Positions 25,513 to 36,598 of a stretch of DNA of 64,000 nt are shown one piece after another (position 1 is the first letter of the stretch; every line of letters begins with the position of its first letter). The notes below the pieces were generated by a model. It had not been told where the DNA came from, did no database searches, and was given only the letters and a program-made list of their open reading frames with translations. Position numbers and translations under genes: made by a program. Origin of the DNA: Dendrolimus kikuchii (taxonomy: Eukaryota; Arthropoda; Insecta; Lepidoptera; Lasiocampidae); assembly GCA_019925095.2 (NCBI GenBank), contig CM034397.1:9877763-9941762 (forward strand). Reading direction: 5' to 3'.

Positions 25513-28500
25513 TAATTAAACTTTTTTTTAACGGATTGTGCTATTTTAGACACTTGCCATAAATTGGCCGCATATCTATTCAATATACCTAATTATTAAT
25601 TTGAAAAAAAAAACTAAAAAAAAAGCTTTACGACTTTTACTTTGCCTAAAATATAGAAAACAATTCAAGTCTAGCGACAACACTCATGATTAAAATGATT
25701 CAAATTTTAAAAGCTATGTTGGAATCGAAATGAGCAGGCACATAACATTACATATTACAACAGAACAATAACATTTTGGCAGTTATGTATAAATACAGAA
25801 ATGTCCGGCGCATCCATTTCTGGTTAATTAATGGAGATTGTACAGCTACCCTCATCATCAGTAGGCGTCTACCCCGGAATTTGCCAAGACCGGACTTTTA
25901 CCCTCATAGTCCTTTTAATCTAGGAAAAACGTTTTAACTACGGTTGTTTGAACATTTCTTCTCCTTTCTTTAGAAACTTTAAGTAGCTGAATAAAATTAA
26001 CTTAAACATTTCAATGTTGAGCTATAAGGCCTGCTAATTAGTGCGACTTCAGAGTTAAATACCTACGTTACTTTGTTAAAGAAAATTCAATTGATTGATT
26101 AAGTACATCTCATTCAACAAAAAACGGCTTTATTGAAATTGACGTGCATTTTTATAAAATTTAGCATTTTATTAAACCATATCTATCTATCCTCTCTATT
26201 AGGTGGGTAGGTACTTACCTACCTACATATAAAACTTCGTTTTCCGTATAAATATGAAAACCAGAATTACGTAGAAGCGTGAAGCTTTCTTTTACATTTG
26301 TCCCATATTGAAACCTAGCTTATTTTTGTAACCCAAAAATCCCAACAATGCTATCCCAAAATATGATTCCATCATAAACCTCATAGAGTTAGACGAGGTC
26401 ACTTCATTACGTGAATATGATCTACAACACCCACATGTCGAGCCCGCGGCACTCCTTAAGGTAGTGTTCCAACGGACGATTTCTTGAAATTAAAAAACTG
26501 CATTGATTGTTAGAATCAGTACTTAGATATTTATTTATTTATTACAATTTTAAATTACAGAGTATCTATTTAAAATAAACGATAAAAGATTTGTGAATTG
26601 TGTGTTATGCGACACCCTCACTTTGGCTAAAACAAAATCTCACGTAAAACATATACCTATGCGCGTACCTATGTCCATCACTTCTTACGTTGTATATCAA
26701 TGATATATCTGAAATCTCTCTTTTCACCATTTCCCAATCATTTGTAATCGGTATAATATGTGTTTTCCTTCCATAGTCCTTTATTCCGGCGTATATATAA
26801 TATACGTCTTTTATCACCACACAAATCATGTCATCCTTCACAAAATCAATGCATTTCTAACTCATTAAATTAATTCCCCGCTGTACTCGGTCGTAATCTC
26901 AATAGGTTTATACCTTCTATAAACATAATCTATAGATATCTATTAATGAATAAAATTGATATGTCTGACTGTGGTTTTAAAATAAATGCCATAATTTAAG
27001 TATTACTATTATTTATATAATGCTTAATTATGCTCCTATAACCGTTTATAGAATTTGTGTCTGTCTGAAAGCTTGTTTTGAACAACTTTCAATAGGTACT
27101 CTAAATATTATTTCTAAGTTCTAACTCTATAACCACAACAGTTTTATGCATGTATCTAATTTAATAACGATATTTTTATATAAGTACAAGTAAACAGACA
27201 CGTATAATAGTCTAGACTATGTTGAAATGTCGTCAGTGAATACAAGTCCTAAGCTAAGATTTCTATCTTATTAACTTAACGCTGACCACATGATTCAGTC
27301 TACCCAACGATGTCGAATTTCAGGAAAATACATTTAACTCCATAACATATTATACTTTCTTATCCAAGAAAATTAAAGATTATAATATAGCACGCAATCT
27401 ACTTTGAATGCAAAAAAGTTTGTTATTGAAGTTTATTTATGTGTTTTAACGAAATCTCAGACACTGCCATTCTGATTTCAATAAATTATTGAGTTTAAAA
27501 GATTATCTAAAATAGCTGGATAGATAGTGAAATATCGCAGTTTATACTATGCAAGATAGTTATATATACTTATAAACAAAATCTTACCATTTTTTCCACA
27601 CTCCGTTGGTTTCATCCATAACAATCGTAACTGTAATTAAAAAATAATTATTCAGTTAACGCATTATTTAAATGAAAAATAGGCGATAAAACTTGAAGTA
27701 ATACACACTATCTGTATTCTGATGTATAATAAAACTGTCATAAAGATTGTTATTATCCGAAAAATTGTGCGAAATTTAAAGCGAATAAGGCTATTAATAT
27801 AAAATTGTTAAATTATTACCAGACCCGATATATTCTACTACCTGTTTTTTATAACTGAAAGGTTATTATTGATAAATTATTACTTCGCTAAAATAAATTC
27901 ATATTGCCAATAACCGTAAATAATACGAATATAGTTTTAAGAGAAAAAAATACACTAGACCGGAAGCACTCCAACTATAATATTTGTCGTAAAAATAATA
28001 CCAGTTTTACTAACATGCAGTAGAACAACATGGCAGGCGGTATTGCCCCCTATATGGTATATACTTATATATTCGCTGTTATAAACAAGATTAATCCTAA
28101 AAAAAAAAAAATTGCTATCAATGTACGTGACACTTGGTGTCGTCATTAGCTATTAGTTATTATTTTCAATTACTAGATATAATTAATACCTTATAGGGAG
28201 GTATATTAATAAATACCGATTGCAGCATCTCTAGATAGTTTTTCAGATTTAATGACGATAGTGTAAAAATAATGAAGCTAAAACGTGTGGATTTTTCGAA
28301 TTTAGGTAATTGTGGCTTAGAAAAGAGAAAGTCCTCCAATTACTTTTCGTCACAATCCTATCGGCACAGCTTAAAATCATTTCTATCTCTGCTATCATGT
28401 ATTGATAGTATGTAATATGTATGATAGTATAAAAATATACAAAAAAATAAATTTAGCAAACATATTAGCAAACAATGTACACGTGGATTAATTTGGGAAT

Positions 28501-29309
28501 CAACGCAGGTATGGTTTAAATTTTTCTAAATAATTTAATAAAATTGGAGTCACTTTGTACTATCATGGTGTATGAAGTTAAATTTTAAATACGTAATTAC
28601 TTTTATTTGGGAATTTTCTTGGAGAAATCTGGAAATAAGCCTGAAATAGTAACATCCAATTCCATCGACGACGGCCTAAATTGTTTTACATTCTACATAC
28701 TTACACCCATCACCTTACTGTATGGAAGTTAAACTTTACCTATAATGGTATATATTGAAAGCATATTGTTTTCCATGCATATAGGATCGTTTGTGACATC
28801 TCAACTAGTCTCGGAAGCGTCACCAACTCGGGCCACACCGTAAAACTCGTCTGCAGCTAGTCTACAATTTTTATTACCCACACGATACTCGTATAAAAAT
28901 AACCATCTCGTGCACACGCTATTATTATAAAATGATATACACTTTACGAGGCGAATATTTACGTTTTTATTTCAAACGTTTATTGCCTGTTGTGCAACTT
29001 AATAGCGCACTTGAACTTGCAAGGCTAGTGACACCATTTGATCCAAATCGCGTTTTATTGTTTTACTCAATGGACGCACGAATTTTACGAGCGTGTCGTA
29101 ATCTGTGACGTGGACGGTTATACCTCTATCTGATACGTACTACGACTTCGGTCATGATTTATTTAAATGAGACTTTCCATTTCGATGCGTCTAGAATAAA
29201 TAGCACGCGACTCGGACAGCTTTTATTGAAACATAATAGTCGATTAATCGTTTGATGCTTGCAGTTATTAACTACTGTTTTATATCGATTATAAAGCTTT
29301 AAACGGTCT
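25513..29309. other. Non-coding stretch with one GC-richer island near its end
   Basis: Mainly AT-rich; A-runs lie at 25603-25624 and 28099-28111. A minus-strand open frame at 26605-26841 has more charged residues than usual chance frames but no recognisable domain. From about 28780 to 29220 the base composition rises (TCGGAAGCGTCACCAACTCG, then GTGACGTGGACGG) and the sequence looks unique, so it is a candidate conserved non-coding element. Confidence 0.4.
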
Positions 29310-29430
29310 ATTCACGTCTCTCGTGGGCATATACACGCTACTCCCTAATATTAAAAGGTTTCGTTTTCGATTCTCAATAGGGTAAATTTTGAAAGCAACT
29401 CTTATTTAAATTGATCTGAGTACAAGACGA
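29310..29430 (+). mobile_element. tRNA-derived SINE, degraded copy
   Basis: GGGCATATACACGCTACTCC and then TTCGATTCTCAATAGGGTAA followed by ATTTTGAAAGC align with the middle of the SINE at 29547-29812 (B box plus the following TAGTAAATTTTGGGAAC). The orientation is the same and the copies lie about 250 bp apart. Only the B-box half is recognisable. Confidence 0.5.
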
Positions 29431-29546
29431 AATTACTAAGCTTAGTACAATTGTGTTCGTTGGTCGATTTGTAATAAATACACGCGAATTCGGTAGCTTA
29501 CATATTGAACCACAATGTCGAAGAAACTATTATAAAGCATTGTATT

Positions 29547-29812
29547 GACGGCTTCTGTGGTTGAGCAGTTTAAGCCTTTGCCGGTTTGCCTCACTATAAT
29601 ACAGAGGCTCCGGGTTCGATTCTTGGTATAGTAAATTTTGGGAACGAATTTTCTCCGTTATTTACTATGGTCTGGGTTTGGCCCCAAAGCAGTCCGTTGT
29701 ATATTACCCATAACACAAGCGTAATTTTCTTAATTTGGGGACATACTTGTGTTTGTCTGCCGATTCTTTATTTATTGTATGGTTACGGGTATGATGCCGT
29801 TTAAAAAAAATC
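29547..29812 (+). mobile_element. tRNA-derived SINE with A and B boxes
   Basis: The head starts GACGGCTTCTGTGGTTGAGC. It has an A-box-like TGGTTGAGCAG (29558-29568) and a perfect B box GGTTCGATTC (29613-29622), the internal RNA polymerase III promoter of tRNA genes. The body (TGGTCTGGGTTTGG, then CCATAACACAAGC) is that of a SINE family I recall as very common in moths and butterflies. The right end is an A-rich tail (eight A at about 29803). It encodes no protein. Mobilisation of such elements relies on a partner LINE. An open frame across it (29586-29804) is incidental. Confidence 0.9.
29558..29622 (+). promoter_or_regulatory. RNA polymerase III internal promoter (A and B boxes) of the SINE
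   Basis: A-box-like TGGTTGAGCAG at 29558-29568 and B box GGTTCGATTC at 29613-29622. The spacing is about 55 bp from start to start. The B box matches the consensus exactly; the A box is weaker. Confidence 0.7.
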
Positions 29813-30190
29813 GAATCGAAATATAGCCTCTTTAATATTTATATATATACCTACGTATATATAAGTATATCATAAGTATGAATTTAAACAAAATTTTAAT
29901 TGGTTAAATTATTTTTAGAAGTAACTTTATTATAATATCAATAATTCTAGCAAAAATATGTTGACCTTTATCTGAACAATTTGTTTCAAAGAATTCGAGA
30001 TCGAAAAACGATAGGTTGACGATGGGATCCTCTCACTTCACTTATCATTCCTTAATAACATTGTTCCCCGAGGTGTCCTTATGAGTAGGCGGAAAGAAAA
30101 TAGTGCCAGACCTCTCTAGGGGTCGGAAAGTAGAATTTGCATTACTTATATTCATATTTCTTGGAAGGTGAGCTTTGCCGGGGGACAAAT
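29813..30190. other. Short non-coding spacer
   Basis: AT-rich, then a slightly GC-richer part (30065-30130) with no recognised content. Confidence 0.4.
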
Positions 30191-30303
30191 AATAGGAGGC
30201 TTGCATCTGGGCCCGTATTAAGGGACATCTTTTTATTCGCTCGGAGCTTTGGTAAATATTTTTGTTATTGCAATACGTGTCCCTTGGAACAGAGCCTCCT
30301 ATT
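30191..30303. repeat. Foldback structure with two nested inverted stems
   Basis: AATAGGAGGCT (30191-30201) pairs with AGCCTCCTATT (30293-30303) over 11 bp. Further in, AAGGGACA (30220-30227) pairs with TGTCCCTT (30278-30285) over 8 bp. The internal loop is asymmetric (18 nt and 7 nt) and the apical loop is about 50 nt. Two collinear perfect stems are unlikely by chance. This could be a small foldback transposon remnant or a structured RNA. Confidence 0.55.
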
Positions 30304-31755
30304 TCCCAATATTTGGGTCTGTTTTCGATAGAAAAATTGGTCGAGTAATCACGTATTATTGATACCCAAAAGTTTCTCTTACGTCTTGGATCTGTTTCGA
30401 TGATGTTTTATTTTATATATTTATATAGGTCAAGATCTTAAAGAGATTGGGAAAGGCTAATGTATGAACGAGGTTAAAACGGACTATTTCTGTAATCAAT
30501 TGTTTATTTAGTTAAGCTTACGAGTTCTGCTATATATCTAGTACTACAAATATATGATGTACTTTCAAATCTAGCTTAAGCAGTTATTCTGGCTTATTAT
30601 AATTACCAAATACTGATGCTAAAGGAAAACAACTTGAGGACACCTGCAATTTGAGATGATTGATGTATAAAATCGACTTTAGACTAACTAACTAACTTTA
30701 GACATGCCCGGTGGTTTATGCACTCCATTCCTTTCAAATATGGATGGATGCTAATTGCCAATATTCAGTAACGGAACCTATTAGGTAGATAGGTGATAAT
30801 TAAAATATATATATATATATGTAGTATATTTATCTAGGTACAATTGAAATAAAAATGTTAGAAAATTGTAAAAGAGAAAAGGTTATGACTAATATAAGAG
30901 TCTATTTTCGTCATTGGGAACCATCCCAAAATGCTGGGCGTAGGTACTTATGTTTCCTCTGGATGGAATTCTTTAGTCAGATCGGGTTGAATTATTTATC
31001 AGTAAGTAGATATTTAGCGGTTTTAATGGGTGTTCAATTCAATATCCATAATAAATAGATGAGTGAACGATACGTTACGTATCAATTTAGGTATTACAGT
31101 ATTTTATTGACAGTCTTAATTATTATTGATATTTAATTTATTCTAAAGTCATTTTTATAAGGACCTCATTATAACGTGACAAACAAGGACATAACAGGCA
31201 CAGTTTATGTTCACAAAATACAAATTGGTTTAATAAAATAAATAAACTGAGATAAAGCGAACGACGAAATTCGTAGAATCCGAAACCCCATTGCGAATAT
31301 CTTAAATACGGCCAAAAAGTCCAAATTTTAATCAACGAATACAAAATTTCTATTATATGTGTGTGTGTAAACACCGTTTTTACATTACATATCGCGATGG
31401 TAAGCGAATATGTGAATAAATAAGTAAAATTATGTGACAGGGCAGACCCGACCTTACTTTCAAGTACTTTGAATTTTGAGAAACAGAATGGATCGAATGT
31501 ATAAAATTCGACGTTCATTAGCCACTTTTCGTTTCTTGTTTGTTTCGTATTTTAAGCCGAGACAGTATAATGTTGTTATCTCCTACAAGATGGGGCGGCG
31601 AGATTGCGAACGGAGAGTGCTCTTGTAAGGGCAGCAAAATATATTACAGAATACGCATAAAACACTGAATTATAATTTTATTTTTAACTTTGATATAGAT
31701 ATAATTAATACCTACAATGTTTAATTCTAATGAATAGGTACATCATTAGGTATAG
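30304..31755. other. Non-coding stretch, nothing recognised
   Basis: AT-rich, with (AT)n at about 30807-30821. A 126-codon minus-strand open frame at 31138-31518 is the longest frame in the window outside repeats. It is rich in aromatic and hydrophobic residues, as AT-rich chance frames are, and matches nothing known. A GC-richer patch lies at 31590-31640. Confidence 0.4.
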
Positions 31756-31975
31756 GTAGGATGGTGGACTTCGTAATCTATCCGTTTGATATTTCAAAGG
31801 ACCCTGGTTTGGCTCCTCGCAAGAATCATGTACAGAATTTTTCCGTTATTTATTCTGATATGTGTGTAATTGGTTAAGGCTCAGAGTTGTTATTTGTATA
31901 CAAGCACTGCTTAGCTAAGGGTAGGTGGTATATAGGAAAAACTCATAATATCTTAGGCGGCTGATTTGAAAAAAT
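31756..31975 (+). mobile_element. tRNA-derived SINE, diverged copy
   Basis: A decayed B-box region (CCCTGGTTTGGCTCC) is followed by GAATTTTTCCGTTATTTATT, which aligns with GAATTTTCTCCGTTATTTAC of the SINE at 29.6 kb. Further on, TTTGTATACAAGCACTGCTT aligns with the CCATAACACAAGC block. The same order and orientation support a second, older copy of that SINE. Confidence 0.65.
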
Positions 31976-33635
31976 ACTAGATATGAAAAACAATGTTTTT
32001 ATCTGCTCTTATAAATTTACTCTTTCATAACAAATAAATATGTAATATAACAACAAAAATATTTATGATTTTTGAAATCGATCATCTTTTACAGTTTACA
32101 AAGAAATATGTTTCCAAATGCTTGAAATACTACAGAATTTATACTTTTAAAATGTTTTCTTTATTAACCTACTATAAAGGTATCGAATATTTAATTAATT
32201 AAATAAGTACGTTAACACTTAAGATATCCAACACGGAATATTCTGTTAATTTGCATTAATAAAAAGCCGAAACAAGTAATCTTTGCATCAAAAGTTCTAC
32301 TCCAAAAATAATTGAAATATGCTGCAATCGCGGTGATCTCACGAAATACGATGACGCGTACCGACCCCACTGAAACCTGTCTTGATAAAGGAAAAACTAA
32401 AATCAAATGTTTATGGGCGAGGTTGTAATATCGACATTTTGTAAGCCAACGCTTTACTAAACGTCAGATTTGGTAAATAAACCTAGTACCTAATGACTGG
32501 GGCCGCCCACCGGAACATTCACGGTTTAATCGATGGATTAAATTATCTACATAAGGGTTTACTGTATACATACAATACTATATTGCTATGTAACGATCAG
32601 AGAAGTACAAGCCTATTTGCTACCTTTGTAATTATATGTTGACGAATTCATTTATATTGGAAACATTTGTACTTCAACACCTGAAACAAATTGACTTGTA
32701 AGCACAACTAATAAAGTAACACCATAGGAGAGGTGGATAAACCCACACCTGTTTACTGATAATATAATAATACTATATACTTTTGACCGCTTCAATCATC
32801 GATTACCATTGCACTAGATTATATGAAAAAATATTCTAAACATTTGCAACGGTATAAATAGGTAATATAGCCTGTTCTGTCTCGCCACTCAAACCCAGAT
32901 TCGCTCGCTGGCTTTATCTATTTCATATATAGCTATACATCTGAGACCAATTATGAACTAAGTACTTTCAGATATCACATCACGTAATATAACGATATTA
33001 ATCGGAGCAACTGAAACTATACAGATGCGAAAAATGTCTTGGAAAACTATCAGAAAAACTATAAAATCGCAAAAAAACTAAATTAAAGAAATTGTACATA
33101 GTAAAAATCGAAATTGAAACTAACTTTTAAATCGCTTGAATTATACAAGAGACACATATAAATATGAAGTTAACATTGATTCCTAAACAATAAAGCGCTA
33201 CAACAAATGGTGACCCAATTTATACTCCTTCAACAAAGGGCACTTTTTATACAAATAGAAATAAGAAAAACAATAGCATTTTTTGTTTTGTTACAATACA
33301 CAAAAATATCTACCTTATTTTTTACATTAATATTACAACTATAAAGTGTGACTTTTTTAAGCATAGTCATCATTTGACTCTTTATGATAAAATATGAGGA
33401 AAAGGGTATTGCAATACAGAATAGATTTCTGGAACTTGGAAGTTTTTGTTATAACAATTTGTCCCGAGACTTCGGCCTATTTGTATGACATTTACCTAAT
33501 TTTTGGTTCATGTTGTTTTATGGGTTGCGCATACAAAACTATGATTAAATTTTAGCATTTTACTTATAATTTGGAATCGAGTAATAAAACCTAATACTTT
33601 TATAAATATAATACTAAATAAACGTGTTTTTTTAT
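31976..33635. other. Non-coding stretch, nothing recognised
   Basis: AT-rich, no exon or repeat recognised. Confidence 0.4.
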
Positions 33636-33920
33636 TTATAATATTATAAAATTCTAAACATGCCGCGTCCGTAGATTGAAGTTACTTAAAAAACAACAAC
33701 TAGAATATTATTATATAAACGATGGAAAACACGATACATTTTTTTTAGATTTCTTGTCTGTTTGTTCGAGATTCACGTAAAAACTGATGGGTCGGTTTGG
33801 ATGCGACTTACGTTGATCGACATCAAATTCTTAGACTCCAAGTCTGCGGTACTTTTTATCCCGAGAACCCTGCGAGAATTTCGAGTCAAGCGTGGACGAA
33901 GTCGCGAGCATATCCTAGTT
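33636..33920 (-). mobile_element. Family C repeat, copy 2
   Basis: On the minus strand it begins ACTAGGATATGCTCGCGACT, followed by TCGTCCACGCTTGACTCGAA, and passes through the GGGATAAAAAGTACCGCAG and TTTTTACGTGAATC modules. It ends in GGACGCGGCATGTTTAGAAT followed by TTTATAATATTAT. Start, end and module order match copies 1, 3 and 4. An open plus-strand frame at 33762-33944 lies inside it and is not a gene. Confidence 0.8.
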
Positions 33921-35630
33921 TTTAAATTAAATTGTGACATTTGATTTGATAAAATTTTACATAGGTTACATACAAAAATGATACCTACGGATAAATGTTA
34001 AGGAGATGCAAGTTGCGTGAATTAAAACAATTGGTATAGAAACATATACGTAAAAGACGTAGATAAGATCATTATTAAAACTTGGAGACTAACTTTGTAG
34101 GTAGGGAGATATTTAAGATATCTGTTACTTTTTAAGGTTATTTTTTTGCTATCCTTACCAACTGCAGGAAATGCACCGACCGTCTGAGTATCGGGAAATG
34201 AGTACAACATTCACATTCTACATAGAATCAGCTGGTCTACAATAGGGTTCGTTACGTGCACCTCGGGAATGAAAGCTTTTCCAATTACGGGGGATACGGG
34301 AAGCATTTCCATTTTAAGAGGAACTTTCTACTTTGATAACCCATACCTGTCTTTGTAAATAACGATCATTGACAGACATGGATATAGTAAAGTGAGAAAA
34401 TTTAAATGCGGATTTACTTTGGATTATAGCTTCTTTGTTGGTTTTTAAAAATTTTATATAAGGGTTTCCGTGGTAAGATGAAAATAAGGATTTGTTAAGA
34501 AAAGTAAAGATCTCTTGTGTAAAATTTCGTTCTGTGACCCACGAAAACTCTATATTTGTTATCGGTTTTTAACTACTTAAATAATAAAATTAATGGAATA
34601 CATTTTCTATTCGAAAAAACAAATTTATACTTTTTTTAACGATGAATAAGTAGTGTTACCATATGAGTATGTTAACTAGATTTTAAAAAGGCTACTGTAA
34701 TAATGAAACAAATTGAAGCCTTTATAATTATTATGTCAGAAAACGTTTTGTTACTTCTAAATTACGTATAGGTATCTATAGTTCAACAACAATAACAATG
34801 TTATTGCATCATATCTTAGTAATACGGAATACCTTCCTTAAAACCTTTCAGCCATGTCTCACGTAAATCTTATACCAACAATAGCCTCATCTATTTTCAG
34901 TGAGACTCATTAACCATAAATAACTCTCTTAACTCGAACGCTAAACAAGTTCAATATCTTTAAACTTTCAAAACTACGCTTGTTATAATATGAAACAACG
35001 GCGCTTTGATTTGTATGTGCAGTAGAACAAGCTACTGAGTTAATACTCTAGTAATATATTAAACCTAAGATAAAATGTTAACTGTGTTGGCTCTGAACTA
35101 CCTACATAGCTGATTATGAGGAAGTGGTGTTTTATCTTTAAAGCTTTTAAGACATATTATCCAATGTTTTTGTGTAAGCATGAGTACTACACTATAGCTG
35201 ATTATAACGTTCCTTGGAACATTTAGCATTTGTTTTTAAATCTTCAAAATAGTTTAAGGATTTTCATTTTGTAAATCTAAGCAAATCTATTAACAGACAT
35301 TAGACACTTCTTATTATGTATTAAATACTGAATGGTTTGTTACACCTTGTGATTTCCAAGTTCCAACTAGTCTTTACAGATCATCATTTTATACAAACAG
35401 AAGACATTATTAGCATGCTTAATAAATTGAAGTTTTATTCTAATACCTATTTCAGCGCAGATTTCTCGGTCTACATAACGACTTCGATACCACCTTTGAT
35501 TATGTCAAGTACACAAACAAAGAATACCTACGACATTAATTTCGCTTGTCTATCTGTGTTCAATTTTTAGACAGGCATAAAGTTATTCTTTTAGCTAAGA
35601 GTAGTTATACAACTTCTTATTGCACAATGT
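33921..35630. other. Non-coding stretch, nothing recognised
   Basis: AT-rich. A slightly GC-richer patch at 34220-34320 is unassigned. Confidence 0.4.
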
Positions 35631-35807
35631 AATAAAAAATGTGATGTCAGGAGCCTTAAGAACAGACGAGCGTGCATGACAAGAGTTATGAATGTCAAAG
35701 AAGCAAGTGAGGTGTGTAAGAATAAGCCTGAATGACGCTCTGTTGTTCGTACCTACCCCGCAAGGGAACTGGCGTGAAGTTATGTATGTATGTATGTAAT
35801 AAAAAAT
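35631..35807 (+). mobile_element. Family E LINE, 5'-truncated copy 2 with target-site duplication
   Basis: The insert (35641-35797) is flanked by the perfect 10-bp repeat AATAAAAAAT (35631-35640 and 35798-35807). It holds the last roughly 150 bp of the family E reading frame, ending in the Ala-Arg-Glu-Leu-Ala-stop codons, and closes with an (ATGT)n tail. The tryptophan codon of the KWRSVV motif has become TGA, so even the retained fragment is not open. By eye it differs from the copy at 57.5 kb at about six positions in 155. Confidence 0.92.
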
Positions 35808-36254
35808 AATAAGCAAGATTTATATATTTACAAGCTAAAATTAATATGCCTACCGCCAAAGAGCAATATATTCCAGACAACCAGAGGCTCCAGTAACAAC
35901 AGTAGCAGCACTTTTACTGGGCTCGGGTCTCCTGATTTCAGGTCAATGGATTGCATTGCCCACTACACTTATCTAAGGCAAATTGTCTCGTTTCAAACAT
36001 TAGTTGTTTTGATTTCGTTTTCTTTCCGAATCAGCACATGGTAATTACCTATAAACACCCCAACCAGGTTTTAATCCGTCACTTAAATGTGAAGCGAGTA
36101 TCTTAAGCTCGAAATAGTATCTTGAAGAGATACTCCAGCGGAATAGTTAACATGCATGACTAAAACTACATACATACTAAATGTTATCATAATTGGTTCC
36201 TTGGCTGATGATGATGATGATCTGGTTATAAATAAAATTCCTTTTTATATTTAG
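35808..36254. other. Spacer with a balanced-composition patch and a short GAT tract
   Basis: 35880-35995 (CCAGAGGCTCCAGTAACAAC, then GGGCTCGGGTCTCCTGATTT) is GC-richer and resembles repeat 3' ends that I have seen in Lepidoptera, but I cannot name it. At 36206-36221 a GGCTGATGATGATGATGAT run looks like the usual tail of an RTE-type LINE with almost nothing of the element left. Confidence 0.4.
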
Positions 36255-36297
36255 ACTAGAGTTTACCCCGCGGCTCCGCCGCGCGTCAAACTCTAGT
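36255..36297. repeat. Perfect dumbbell palindrome at element end
   Basis: ACTAGAGTTT (36255-36264) pairs with AAACTCTAGT (36288-36297). Inside, CGCGGC (36269-36274) pairs with GCCGCG (36278-36283) around the loop TCC. The two stems (10 and 6 bp) are both perfect and are separated by a symmetric 4/4-nt internal loop. Either strand ends in CTCTAGT. Helitron 3' ends have a hairpin followed by CTRR, so this could be a transposon terminus. Confidence 0.85.
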
Positions 36298-36598
36298 ACG
36301 TACCTCTTGTTTTAAGAGCAGGCGTTAATACAGGATATATTGTATTGTATTTTTATGTTGGTGCTATTTGCCCTCGGAAGATTTACTTCATACTATATCG
36401 CAAACTATCCCATCTACCGGGATGAATAGTATCTATGTCCATTTTCGGTATTCAGACAGACAGTGCGAGTGAAAGTCGCATTTTTTTTAAAGATTATGAA
36501 TTTTTAAATCTATAAACTTGATAAATTATTGATCCCCCATACAAACTTTAATGCCCTATTTCAACCATTTCTAGTTTTATTTATATAACTAAATATTG

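Noticed and set aside
26605..26841. A 78-codon minus-strand frame with a protein-like mix of charged residues
   Set aside because: No family recognised, no exon boundaries, and no neighbouring frame that would extend it. Worth a translated search but not supportable as a gene.
29547..29622. A genuine tRNA gene, because of the A and B boxes
   Set aside because: The cloverleaf is not maintained, the A-to-B spacing is longer than in a plain tRNA, and the sequence continues into a SINE body with an A-rich tail; a related copy lies at 31.8 kb.
31138..31518. A 126-codon minus-strand open frame as a possible gene
   Set aside because: Residue makeup is that of random AT-rich DNA (Phe, Leu, Tyr, Ser), there is no recognisable domain, and frames of this size are expected occasionally in 64 kb over six frames.
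36206..36221. The GATGATGATGAT run as a coding poly-Asp tract
   Set aside because: No open frame around it is supported. The GGCTGATGATGATG context is the usual tail of an RTE-type LINE.
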